This document shows positions 23,711 through 31,183 of a stretch of DNA of 64,000 bases, one piece after another. Position 1 is the stretch's first letter, and every line of letters begins with the position of its first letter. The notes under the pieces were generated by a model. It saw only the letters and a program-made list of their open reading frames with translations. It made no database searches and was not told the DNA's origin. The DNA is from Clostridium sp. (GTDB taxonomy: Bacteria; Bacillota; Clostridia; Clostridiales; Clostridiaceae), in NCBI RefSeq assembly GCF_021372645.1, contig NZ_JAJFUC010000015.1, forward strand, positions 85,327 to 149,326. The letters run 5' to 3'. The translations under genes and the position numbers were made by a program.

Positions 23711-23977
23711 ATGTTTAAAGTCACAGAGAAAATAAACATTAAAGAAAATGTTTGGGAGTATATTTTTAATTTAATTCAGGAATTTAAAACGGAATATGGA
23801 TTTATAATTAAATCTTTAGGACACTTAGAAAAAGATATTTATTATTTTTCAATGGATAAATACACAATATATTTTGAAGTTAATTCAAAAGGATTTTGGT
23901 TAACATTAGAAGCAGATGTTAATTTAAAAGATTTTAATATGAAATATAATTTTATTTTCGGAAAAGATGAAAATTAA
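23711..23977 (+). CDS. Orphan protein
   Basis: 88 aa from ATG 23711 (GAAAGGA upstream). A helix (NVWEYIFNLIQEFKTEYG) followed by about four strands. Function unknown. Confidence 0.6.
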   Translation: MFKVTEKINIKENVWEYIFNLIQEFKTEYGFIIKSLGHLEKDIYYFSMDKYTIYFEVNSKGFWLTLEADVNLKDFNMKYNFIFGKDEN

Positions 23978-24024
23978 CACCAAATAATCTTTTTGAACAC
24001 TTTTATGTAGGAGGTGAAATCATA

Positions 24025-24186
24025 ATGAAACAACAAAATGTATCTTACTATAGTGACAAATTACAGAAGTTAATCAGAGATGCAAAAAATAATAATATAC
24101 ATATGGAGGTAAGAACAAATACAATAATATTTGTTGATAAGAATACAGGAGAAATAATATCTCTTGATTTAACAAATATTAGATAA
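24025..24186 (+). CDS. Small orphan protein
   Basis: 53 aa: a polar helix (SYYSDKLQKLIRDAKNNNIH) then two strands (RTNTIIFVDKNTGEIISL). AGGAGGTG upstream; it ends 20 bases before the secreted 3D protein and may share its message. Confidence 0.6.
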   Translation: MKQQNVSYYSDKLQKLIRDAKNNNIHMEVRTNTIIFVDKNTGEIISLDLTNIR

Positions 24187-24205
24187 TTGGAGGTATCACA
24201 GCACA

Positions 24206-24724
24206 ATGAAGAAGTACATTCTTACACTATTACTAATAACCCTAATGGTGACAATAGGATTATGTCAAGTTCAATCACAAATACAAACACAAAATATAAA
24301 TACTGTTAAACATAAACCAAAACCAGAATTACAAGTTAAACCACAACCTAAAGAACCAAAAAATAATTATGTAATAATGCAAGCAACGGCATATGATCTT
24401 TCAATTAGATGTTGTGGTAAATCTTATTCTAATCCATCTAGGGGTATTACCAGAGATGGAAGTAATCTAAACAATAAATCTTATAGACAAGCACTAACAG
24501 TAGCCTCAAATAAATTTCCGTTAGGTACAAAATTAAAATTAGAATTTCCAGAATCACATAATAAATATAATGGAGTTTATACCGTACGTGATACTGGAAG
24601 TTTTGATAAAAATGTTTTAGATGTTTATGTGGGTGATTATGGGGAGAGGGTGAACCAGGATACTATTAATTTTGGAAGAGTAGATGTTAAAGTTTATATA
24701 ATAAATAAGAAAGGAGAAATATAA
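24206..24724 (+). CDS. Secreted 3D-domain (RlpA-like barrel) cell-wall enzyme
   Basis: 172 aa. Residues 1-20 are a signal peptide (MKKYILTLLLITLMVTIGLC), then a Lys/Pro/Gln linker to about 55. The rest is a 3D domain, the double-psi barrel of Bacillus YocH and related stationary-phase lytic enzymes: MQATAYDLS, GITRDGSNL, LTVASNKFPLGTKLKLEF, YTVRDTGSF and LDVYVGDYGE contain the conserved Asp residues and the T-A-Y. Such enzymes cut peptidoglycan glycan strands. In a phage it could weaken the host wall from outside or help in conjugation-like contact. A Cys after the signal leaves lipoprotein anchoring possible. Confidence 0.85.
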   Translation: MKKYILTLLLITLMVTIGLCQVQSQIQTQNINTVKHKPKPELQVKPQPKEPKNNYVIMQATAYDLSIRCCGKSYSNPSRGITRDGSNLNNKSYRQALTVASNKFPLGTKLKLEFPESHNKYNGVYTVRDTGSFDKNVLDVYVGDYGERVNQDTINFGRVDVKVYIINKKGEI

Positions 24725-24725
24725 A

Positions 24726-24902
24726 ATGTGGGATGAATTATTACAATCTGTAATATTTGGTAAGAAAGTTACCTATAATAACGAAGAATATTTTATAATA
24801 CATAGTCTTGAAAAAGATTTCTATCTAACAGTTAAAGCAAAATCAGAATATCCAGCACAAGTATATTTATTAAAAGTTGAAAATATTGATATAAAATCCT
24901 GA
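24726..24902 (+). CDS. Small orphan protein
   Basis: 58 aa: MWDELLQSVIFGKKVTYNNEEYFIIHSLEKDFYLTV..., a likely small SH3-like barrel. AAAGGAG overlaps the end of the 3D gene, so the two are co-translated. It ends in TGA. Confidence 0.6.
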   Translation: MWDELLQSVIFGKKVTYNNEEYFIIHSLEKDFYLTVKAKSEYPAQVYLLKVENIDIKS

Positions 24903-24931
24903 TTTTATTATGAGTTGGAAAGGAGGTAAAT

Positions 24932-25828
24932 TTGGACAAAAAACCATATATAAAATATAAAGATTGCCATAAAATTATTGACAATGTTGAACATAAAATG
25001 TGTAAAACATGTAAAAGTTGGTTTGAAATGAATAATAATAATTTTGTTGTTCAACCAAGTAAAAGAGATGGTTTTAGTGATAAATGTATTGTTTGTAACA
25101 ATAAATATAAAAAAGAATATTATGCTAAAACAAGGGAACATCAAATCGCTTTAGCAAGTGAAAGGCAAAAGAATAATAAAGATAAAAAAGCTATTTATAA
25201 TAAAAATCACTACAAGCATGAATATGTAAGAATTAAACACAAAGAACAATTAAAACAACAAAAAGAAAGTGGTTATCATGCTGAATATTTAAGAAAACAT
25301 CCTGAGAAAATAAAACAATATGCTAAAAATCATAGACATCATGATATTACTAACAAAGAATGGATTGCATGTAAAGATTATTTTAAAAACGAAGATGGGG
25401 AATGGTGTTGTATTTATTGTGGTTTAACCGAAAAAGAACATAAGCAAAAATATAAAGAACAATTACATAAAGATCATGTTGATAATGAGGGTTATAATGA
25501 CATTAGAAATTGTGTTCCTGCTTGTAAGAATTGTAATAGTAATAAATGGGCGTTTCCGATGGAGGAATGGTATAAAAAGCAAGACTTTTATAATGAAGAT
25601 AATATTATAAAAATAAATAAATGGTGTGATGGTGATTATAAAAAATACATAGAAAATAAACCTCAATATAAAATAAAAAGAAGTAGGGTTAATAATGAGG
25701 ATGGGACATATTACATGCAACATGAATTATGGACAGTGGATGAGAAAAGAAATCTAGTTGAATGTGTGGATATAGCTAAAAACAAAAAAGATTTAAATTT
25801 AGATTTAATAATTGAGAAAGGAGAATAA
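24932..25828 (+). CDS. HNH endonuclease with N-terminal zinc finger
   Basis: 298 aa from TTG (AAAGGAGG upstream). Residues 24-55 form a zinc site (CKTCKSWF ... CIVC); a basic helical linker leads to the HNH core at about 150-205: CIYCGL, LHKDHVDNEG, NCVPACKNCNSNK. This is a free-standing homing-type nuclease that cuts DNA and promotes its own spread. It is a paralogue of the gene at 35027-35680 (same LHKDH and NC-AC--CNS blocks). The last 70 residues may bind DNA. It abuts the Agr-like cassette. Confidence 0.85.
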   Translation: MDKKPYIKYKDCHKIIDNVEHKMCKTCKSWFEMNNNNFVVQPSKRDGFSDKCIVCNNKYKKEYYAKTREHQIALASERQKNNKDKKAIYNKNHYKHEYVRIKHKEQLKQQKESGYHAEYLRKHPEKIKQYAKNHRHHDITNKEWIACKDYFKNEDGEWCCIYCGLTEKEHKQKYKEQLHKDHVDNEGYNDIRNCVPACKNCNSNKWAFPMEEWYKKQDFYNEDNIIKINKWCDGDYKKYIENKPQYKIKRSRVNNEDGTYYMQHELWTVDEKRNLVECVDIAKNKKDLNLDLIIEKGE

Positions 25829-25836
25829 AACGTTAA

Positions 25837-26421
25837 TTGATTGAAACCTGGGTGTTAGCACTTTTATATAGTTGGCATAAGAAATTAAACATTAAATTAC
25901 TCTTTGAGAGTTGGCCTATATATCTTCCTTTGTGCATGTTGTGCTTGTATATAATAGCTGAGATATTAATATTCAATGACCAATATTGGATTACTCAATA
26001 TGGATCACAAATAAAACAAATAACCTTACTTAGTTATTTAGGATTAGTATTAAAATATAAACTTTATGATTCTGAAAATACAAACCAAAGTGAATTGAAA
26101 AGGTTTTTAACTTCACCATTTATAATAGCAATTATATGTTTAGTAATTGGTTATAGTATGAATTTCATAGCAATCACTATGAATTCAGGACATATGCCAG
26201 TATTCCCATCCACTACGTATTTTACTGGTTACACGGACTCTAGTAGTTTTACTAAAGATAGTTTTTATGTATTAGGAGATAGTACAAGCAAGGCAATACC
26301 ACTTTGTGATATATATGATATTTATTATAGTAATCTTAGTTTAGGAGATGTATTTGTTAGATGTTATGTGTTTTTATTAATATACCATTCTATTAGAAGA
26401 ATTAATAAAAACATAAAATAA
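25837..26421 (+). CDS. DUF5317-like membrane protein of the Agr-like cassette
   Basis: 194 aa from TTG (AAAGGAG 12 bases upstream). Four or five hydrophobic spans; the signature NSGHMPVFPS (about residues 112-121) followed by SLGDVFVR near the end matches DUF5317, a membrane family of unknown function that in Clostridia I have seen beside peptide-signalling genes. Position as first gene before the AgrC-like receptor supports a role in export, sensing or immunity of the peptide, which is inference. Confidence 0.65.
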   Translation: MIETWVLALLYSWHKKLNIKLLFESWPIYLPLCMLCLYIIAEILIFNDQYWITQYGSQIKQITLLSYLGLVLKYKLYDSENTNQSELKRFLTSPFIIAIICLVIGYSMNFIAITMNSGHMPVFPSTTYFTGYTDSSSFTKDSFYVLGDSTSKAIPLCDIYDIYYSNLSLGDVFVRCYVFLLIYHSIRRINKNIK

Positions 26422-26442
26422 TTATAGACAATTTATACAACA

Positions 26443-26471
26443 TTGTGTTAATATGTAATAGAAGATAAAAT
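26443..26471 (+). promoter_or_regulatory. Promoter of the receptor-propeptide pair
   Basis: TTGTGT, 17-nt spacer, TAAAAT. The -10 lies inside the inverted repeat at 26450-26483. Confidence 0.6.
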
Positions 26472-26483
26472 ATATTACATATT
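26450..26483. promoter_or_regulatory. 11-bp inverted repeat over the promoter (operator candidate)
   Basis: AATATGTAATA (26450-26460) and TATTACATATT (26473-26483), perfect arms 12 bp apart, bracketing the -10 and ending at the ribosome site. Confidence 0.65.
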
Positions 26484-26498
26484 AAGGAGTTGTTTGAA

Positions 26499-27296
26499 AT
26501 GCAGAGTATTGTTAATGCGGTGTTGAATACGGTATTTGTTAGTATTCCAGAAAGTATAATATGGGTTTTATTTGTTTTATTTTTACTAAAACGTAATGAT
26601 CTGTTAGACATTTACAGATGGAAAGATAATTTAAAACAAATAATGATTGCTGTTATTCCAGTATCTATTAGTATAAATCTAATGAGATATATTTTACATA
26701 TCGGCAATCTAATTAATTTTATCATTATTGAAGTTATGATGATTTTATTAATTACTTATATAATAAAGAAAAATAATTTTCTACAAGAAAAAATTAATTA
26801 TTTAAAAATTGTTATTTATGTATTACTGGCAGATTTTATTTTAATTTTTATTACAGAAGGTTTATTGGGTTTAATAGTAATACAAATATTAAATATGAAT
26901 ATAGAAACAATTAATAATAACATTTTATTGAATATCGTTTTGTCATTCATTCCACGAAGTATACAAATCCTCTTGATAAGTTTTTGTATATATAAACAGA
27001 ATATAGGAAAGATGATAAATTATATAGAATTAATAATAGAAAACAAAGTGTTATCTATATCAATGAGTATATTTTTAATTATGGTAATAATCTCTAATGC
27101 TATTTTAGATAGATTCATATTAGGAATGAATTATTTAAATCATTATATTATTCCTGTTAAAATTTCAATTACAGTTATAATAATTTTAATCCCGATAATT
27201 ATGATTAGTTCTTATATTATCTCTATTTATAACTTATTGTGGATTAATTTAAAAATACAAAAAGAAAAAGATAATATGCTAAATGATATTTATTAA
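26499..27296 (+). CDS. AgrC-like peptide receptor lacking the kinase domain
   Basis: 265 aa, start ATG 26499 with AAGGAG nine bases upstream. Six to seven hydrophobic spans, beginning SIVNAVLNTVFVSIPESIIWVLFVLFL and with DIYRWKDNLKQIMIAVIP, the pattern of the N-terminal sensor of clostridial AgrC proteins. It stops where the histidine-kinase domain should start: no H-box, N-box or G-box, only a short basic tail (INLKIQKEKDNMLNDIY). AgrC is normally about 430 aa. It may signal through a host kinase, act as a decoy receptor, or help process the peptide. The AgrD-like gene follows 14 bases downstream. Confidence 0.7.
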   Translation: MQSIVNAVLNTVFVSIPESIIWVLFVLFLLKRNDLLDIYRWKDNLKQIMIAVIPVSISINLMRYILHIGNLINFIIIEVMMILLITYIIKKNNFLQEKINYLKIVIYVLLADFILIFITEGLLGLIVIQILNMNIETINNNILLNIVLSFIPRSIQILLISFCIYKQNIGKMINYIELIIENKVLSISMSIFLIMVIISNAILDRFILGMNYLNHYIIPVKISITVIIILIPIIMISSYIISIYNLLWINLKIQKEKDNMLNDIY

Positions 27297-27310
27297 AGGA
27301 GGTGAAATTT

Positions 27311-27430
27311 TTGAAGAAGTATGGTCTTATTGCTAGTATAGTTGTTATAGCAGCTACTATTTTTGGTACATGTGTTGCATCACATCTTTTGTTTAACGAA
27401 CCCCGTGTCCCTTCCATGCTTTCTAAGTAA
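27311..27430 (+). CDS. AgrD-like autoinducer propeptide
   Basis: 39 aa from TTG with AAGGAGG upstream. A hydrophobic helix (KKYGLIASIVVIAATIFGT), a single Cys (residue 21), then VASHLLF and the charged tail NEPRVPSMLSK. The tail matches the (N/Q/E)P-x-VP--L recognition region of AgrD, and the Cys would close the thiolactone ring. Between Cys and the tail there are seven residues, whereas classical rings use four, so the mature peptide would be larger or cut differently. Processing would be by the AgrB at 28721. Confidence 0.7.
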   Translation: MKKYGLIASIVVIAATIFGTCVASHLLFNEPRVPSMLSK

Positions 27431-27441
27431 TGAAGCAAAAT

Positions 27442-27477
27442 ATTCTGTACAGTTTGTTTTTACACTCTGTACAGAAT
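27442..27477 (+). terminator. 11-bp hairpin after the propeptide gene
   Basis: ATTCTGTACAG (27442-27452) / CTGTACAGAAT (27467-27477) with a 14-nt loop, separating the propeptide from the toxin-fusion promoter. An A-run follows on this strand, so stopping strength is uncertain. Confidence 0.6.
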
Positions 27478-27505
27478 AAAAAAATAATAATTCTCAATAA
27501 AAGTA

Positions 27506-27534
27506 TTGTAAAAAATTACAAGAGGTGATACAAT
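27506..27534 (+). promoter_or_regulatory. Promoter of the HTH-MazF gene
   Basis: TTGTAA, 17-nt spacer, TACAAT, 32 bases before the ATG. Confidence 0.65.
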
Positions 27535-27565
27535 GATTACATAAAATATGAAGGAGTGATTATCA

Positions 27566-28417
27566 ATGATTAAAGAGAAAACCAGGGAGGAATTATCAAA
27601 CGAACTTAGAAAGGCGATTGGTTACAGATCAATATCTCAATTCGCAAAAGATTGTAGGATGGTTGATGTTAGTTTAATAGTTAATATTTTAGACAAACGG
27701 ATTGTTGTACTGCCTGAGAGAGAAGTGTTGAGGACTATTGAAAGAGCAAGTGAAGGTAGAGTAACTTATACATACCTTTGTCAAATTTGCGGTTACTCAA
27801 AGTATGATTCTAATGAAGATAAAACCTGGGCAACTTATCAACCAGAGCGTGGTTCTGTTTACATGGCAGATTTAGGATTGAATAATATGGATTCAGAACA
27901 GGAGGGTGTTAGACCAGTTCTGATTGTCTCAAATGAAACAGGAAATAAATACGGAAGTATAATAACAGTTGCACCTTTAACTTCACAAAGAAAACGTAAA
28001 CTGCCTATACATGTTGAATTGAACGTAGATGACGGAATGCGAAGGGATTCTCTTATTTGTCTGGAACAGACTAGGGCAATAAGTAAACGTAGATTATTCT
28101 ATAACGGTGTACCAATTAAAGTGCTTAAATTATCTGAAGCAAAAATAGAAGAAGTCAACACGGCAATAGAAAAACAATTCGGTTTGATAGATTGTTTATT
28201 TAATAATGAAGTTGCTTTTGAACTTATTGAGCAGATTGAAACACTTGAACAAAATATAAAAACTAAAAAAATTAAACCTTCGTTCTTATCTGAATTGCTT
28301 AATGGTAAACGCAAGGAATTAATTGCCTACTATAAGAAGTATAACAAGAATGAAAACTCAGTTATTAAAAATTATGAAGGGACGAGAGAATTTATGCCTT
28401 TAGTTGTAGGAGGTTGA
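27566..28417 (+). CDS. HTH-PemK/MazF fusion protein
   Basis: 283 aa. Residues 8-65 are an XRE-type HTH-like domain (ELRKAIGYRSISQFAKDCRMVD...). Residues 95-210 are a PemK/MazF barrel: RGSVYMADLG, EGVRPVLIVSNETGNKYGSIITVAPLTSQ, then LPIHVEL and DSLICLEQTRAISKRRL, which supply the usual Arg and Thr/Ser of this mRNA interferase. A helical C-terminal tail of 70 residues follows. Normally antitoxin and toxin are separate genes; here a DNA-binding domain precedes the toxin in one chain. It lies between agrD and agrB with its own promoter, so the toxin is likely part of the signalling output or of its protection. Confidence 0.8.
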   Translation: MIKEKTREELSNELRKAIGYRSISQFAKDCRMVDVSLIVNILDKRIVVLPEREVLRTIERASEGRVTYTYLCQICGYSKYDSNEDKTWATYQPERGSVYMADLGLNNMDSEQEGVRPVLIVSNETGNKYGSIITVAPLTSQRKRKLPIHVELNVDDGMRRDSLICLEQTRAISKRRLFYNGVPIKVLKLSEAKIEEVNTAIEKQFGLIDCLFNNEVAFELIEQIETLEQNIKTKKIKPSFLSELLNGKRKELIAYYKKYNKNENSVIKNYEGTREFMPLVVGG

Positions 28418-28421
28418 ATAA

Positions 28422-28724
28422 ATGATTGATGAGTTAGAAATTAAAAGTTTTGATGTTAAATTTGGGACTAAATCAAAGGTGTTTCAATATAGTAATACGA
28501 TTGTTGTTGAAACACCGTTGGATACATGGATGATAAAGGTTACTAATAGGCAGGTTAGACCAATCTGCCTATTACATAAAAATAAATTTGGAAGAATTAA
28601 TAAATTCCATATTCAAAATTGGAAGACATGTCTATATCACACATATGACTCTATTTACAGGCATAAAGGGATGCATCTTGTAGGTGCATCCAATACATAC
28701 AATAAAGGTAGTCAAGTAAAATGA
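28422..28724 (+). CDS. Orphan gene carrying three strong RNA hairpins
   Basis: 100 aa with GGAGG upstream of the ATG, overlapping the agrB start by 4 bases. The protein is basic and matches nothing I know. The DNA is remarkable: perfect stems of 9 bp (28478-28486/28508-28516), 10 bp (28544-28553/28565-28574) and 7 bp (28669-28675/28685-28691) fall inside it, the last just before agrB. It may be protein-coding, a regulatory RNA, or both. Confidence 0.55.
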   Translation: MIDELEIKSFDVKFGTKSKVFQYSNTIVVETPLDTWMIKVTNRQVRPICLLHKNKFGRINKFHIQNWKTCLYHTYDSIYRHKGMHLVGASNTYNKGSQVK

Positions 28725-29314
28725 AAAAATATTTTCGGTACTTATACACTTTAAAATATATTAAACTTTTTAGTTACTGGAGTGCCAGATCATTACAGTT
28801 ATCACGCAAGGAAAACCATCAACACAAATATATGTATTACTATGGATTTGAAATCCTCTATGGAGCAATAAACAAAGGATTACTACTATTATTAGCAGGT
28901 TTAATATTAGATATTTTACCTCAAATTCTTGTTACTACACTTTCATTCATGTTGCTTAGAATTTTTATAGGTGGTTTACATTTTAACAATTATACTAAGT
29001 GTGCCTGGATTTCATTAGTTACATTAGTTGGTATGGGACTGTTAGGGAAATACATTCCTTATAATAACTTGATGAATATAATAGTTTTCATATCATTATT
29101 TTTTATCATACTAAGATATGCTCCAATCCCACATCCTAACAGACCACTTAAAGATGGGGATAAAGGTAAATTTAAATGTATAGCATTTTGTTTATTAATC
29201 GCAATATATTGTGTTGAACTATTAAAAGGCAATCCCGATATCAACAATTCTATTATGTATGGTGTTTTGTTAGCAGGAATTATTGCCTTACCTATATTTA
29301 AGAATGTCGAATAA
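28721..29314 (+). CDS. agrB: AgrB, propeptide-processing membrane protease
   Basis: 197 aa with five to six hydrophobic spans. The catalytic region RIFIGGLHFNNYTKCAW (about residues 87-103) has the essential His and Cys of AgrB, and YAPIPHPNRPL is the family's other conserved block. AgrB cuts AgrD and forms the thiolactone peptide at the membrane. Length fits the family. It overlaps the previous gene by 4 bases with no strong ribosome site of its own, so translation is coupled. Agr genes on phages are known from Clostridioides difficile phage phiCDHM1; here the order and partners differ. Confidence 0.93.
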   Translation: MKKYFRYLYTLKYIKLFSYWSARSLQLSRKENHQHKYMYYYGFEILYGAINKGLLLLLAGLILDILPQILVTTLSFMLLRIFIGGLHFNNYTKCAWISLVTLVGMGLLGKYIPYNNLMNIIVFISLFFIILRYAPIPHPNRPLKDGDKGKFKCIAFCLLIAIYCVELLKGNPDINNSIMYGVLLAGIIALPIFKNVE

Positions 29315-29432
29315 AAGAATATAATGTCGGTAAGTTTAAATTGTAATATATAAATAAAAGTTTTACAATAGAATTTATAAGAAATATGTCGTATTAATAT
29401 GGTAAAGTAAAAAAATTTTAGTCTAAATAATG

Positions 29433-29485
29433 TTGTATTTATTTATTACAATGATTATAATAAAAAATAATCGAACAAATGTTCT
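29433..29485 (+). promoter_or_regulatory. Promoter with LexA-type operator
   Basis: TTGTAT (29433-29438), 17-nt spacer, TATAAT (29456-29461), then CGAACAAATGTTCT (29472-29485), an exact GAAC-N4-GTTC box over the predicted start site. This is the classical place for LexA repression. Confidence 0.7.
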
Positions 29486-29517
29486 AATAATAATTTAATA
29501 CAGGAGGGTTTAATTAT

Positions 29518-29766
29518 ATGCTAAATAAACAAGTAGGAGTAATCAGGAATCAAGATGGATACTTTGTTAATATGAGGCAGATAAAAGGAGGGCATTATTA
29601 CACATTATATAATGGAATAACTACAGGATTTACATTCTATGAAAACAAAAAAACAATGGATAACGATTTAAAGATACTTGGAGAAGGGTTTTATACGGAA
29701 TACATAAGTTTAAAAGATATTCCAGATGGCATTAGAATTTCAACGAACAAAATAAACAAAATATAA
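29518..29766 (+). CDS. Small orphan protein behind a LexA-like box
   Basis: 82 aa: MLNKQVGVIRNQDGYFVNMRQIKGGHYYTLYNG..., beta-rich, basic. CAGGAGGG upstream. If the operator is real it is induced by DNA damage; an antirepressor or inhibitor role would fit but nothing in the sequence shows it. Confidence 0.65.
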   Translation: MLNKQVGVIRNQDGYFVNMRQIKGGHYYTLYNGITTGFTFYENKKTMDNDLKILGEGFYTEYISLKDIPDGIRISTNKINKI

Positions 29767-29785
29767 TAATACATGTTTAGAATTA

Positions 29786-29814
29786 TTGACACCTGTCAAG
29801 ACTTATAATATAAT
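29786..29814 (+). promoter_or_regulatory. Consensus sigma-A promoter of the DGQHR operon
   Basis: TTGACA, 17-nt spacer, TATAAT. CCTGTCAAG in the spacer partly mirrors TTGACA. Confidence 0.85.
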
Positions 29815-29854
29815 TACATAGTAAATGTGATTAAGTATTTGGAGGTGTAAATAA

Positions 29855-31183
29855 ATGACCAGAGATAGGGAACTACAATTAAAAAATAAGTTAAAAAATA
29901 TTATTCGTGAATTTGGTTATGACAACAACATTAAACAATCTGTAATGGATGAATTCAAATCACGCAATCTTCCTGCATTACGTGCTGCATGGGTATTTTC
30001 AGAGAATCTTGATTTAGACACACTTACTGATTCAGAAGAAGATATCCAGTTTCTCTTCTTATTTAGTCTTGCCTTGAATAACGCATTAAAAGAAAAAGAT
30101 ATTGATATGTTAAAAGATTATCAGAACTATTTTACAAAGGTAGAAGTGTCTGAATGGGAAAACTATGCTGAAGAAAAAGAGTCTGACAATGTTTTCCCTT
30201 ACAATTTTAAAGATGCACAAGAGATTGTTCCTGGCCGACAATGGCAAACTAAACTCACAGCACAACAATTAAATGAGTTGTATAATGTGTTAATCTGGAA
30301 CCCTAATTCTCAAAGGGGGTTCAAGGTAACAAAAAAGGCAATTAGAATTAATGAAGACCCTAATAAAGTTAAAGAGATAGCAAATAGTATGCTTGCTGGA
30401 ACATATTATCCAGATCACTTAAAGATTAATGTTTTAAAAGGTGAAACAGCACCTATTTGGAATCCTAAAACCAGAATATTGACTTTAAGAGAGGGGACTA
30501 TCCTGAATATTTTTGATGGTCAACACAGGAAATCAGCTACCGCTTTAGCTCTAATTGAAGAACCAGATTTAGAGTTTGTTTGGCCTATAGTTATTACACA
30601 TTTATCAGAAATTGAAACACACAATGCAATGGTACAAATAAACAAGCAAACACCTATCAGAGAAGAAGTTATAGCACCGAAAGATTATAGCAAAAATGAA
30701 AATCTTGTTGTTGATAAAATTATGGATAGTCGTGGTGATTTAGCAAATGCAACTAAAGATACTGATAGTTTTGTGAAATCAGATAGGGGATTAACAACCA
30801 AGTCCATTCTTGCCGATGCAATCAAAGATAATTATGGAGATCAATTAGATTCTGCTATGCAACGTGACGAAGTTGCCAGTTGGATTGTTGAATTTACTAA
30901 TTATCTCATGGGATATTACCAAAATGAGTTTATTGTTAATCCTTATGAGGTAAAAAAGAATAGTTATATTAACAATTTAAATATGTTTTATGCTTATATT
31001 GCACTTTCCACAGTATTAAAAGATAATAAACAATGGAAAGAAGAACTTAAACAAGCGATTGAATCAATTGATTTTAGTATCGAAAATCCAATATGGAGAG
31101 AAATTGGGATTATTAAAGAGAATAAAATCAATAAAACCACTAAAAATAAACTGTATAACTTGTTTAAAGGTGGTGTGAAGTAA
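29855..31183 (+). CDS. DGQHR-domain (DndB/ParB-fold) protein
   Basis: 442 aa. IFDGQHRKSATALALIEEPD (about residues 212-231) is the DGQHR signature of the ParB-fold family that includes DndB, regulator of DNA phosphorothioation. NPNSQRGFKVT upstream is the partner block of the fold, and MVQINKQTPI follows as in that family. The first 100 residues are a helical domain. No dndA/C/D/E genes are present, so it is probably a nucleotide- or DNA-binding factor of its own operon. Its stop overlaps the next start by one base. Confidence 0.8.
   Translation: MTRDRELQLKNKLKNIIREFGYDNNIKQSVMDEFKSRNLPALRAAWVFSENLDLDTLTDSEEDIQFLFLFSLALNNALKEKDIDMLKDYQNYFTKVEVSEWENYAEEKESDNVFPYNFKDAQEIVPGRQWQTKLTAQQLNELYNVLIWNPNSQRGFKVTKKAIRINEDPNKVKEIANSMLAGTYYPDHLKINVLKGETAPIWNPKTRILTLREGTILNIFDGQHRKSATALALIEEPDLEFVWPIVITHLSEIETHNAMVQINKQTPIREEVIAPKDYSKNENLVVDKIMDSRGDLANATKDTDSFVKSDRGLTTKSILADAIKDNYGDQLDSAMQRDEVASWIVEFTNYLMGYYQNEFIVNPYEVKKNSYINNLNMFYAYIALSTVLKDNKQWKEELKQAIESIDFSIENPIWREIGIIKENKINKTTKNKLYNLFKGGVK

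Noticed and set aside
27442-27477. Hairpin taken as an insertion-sequence end
   Set aside because: No transposase or target duplication beside it; position after the propeptide gene suits a transcript end.
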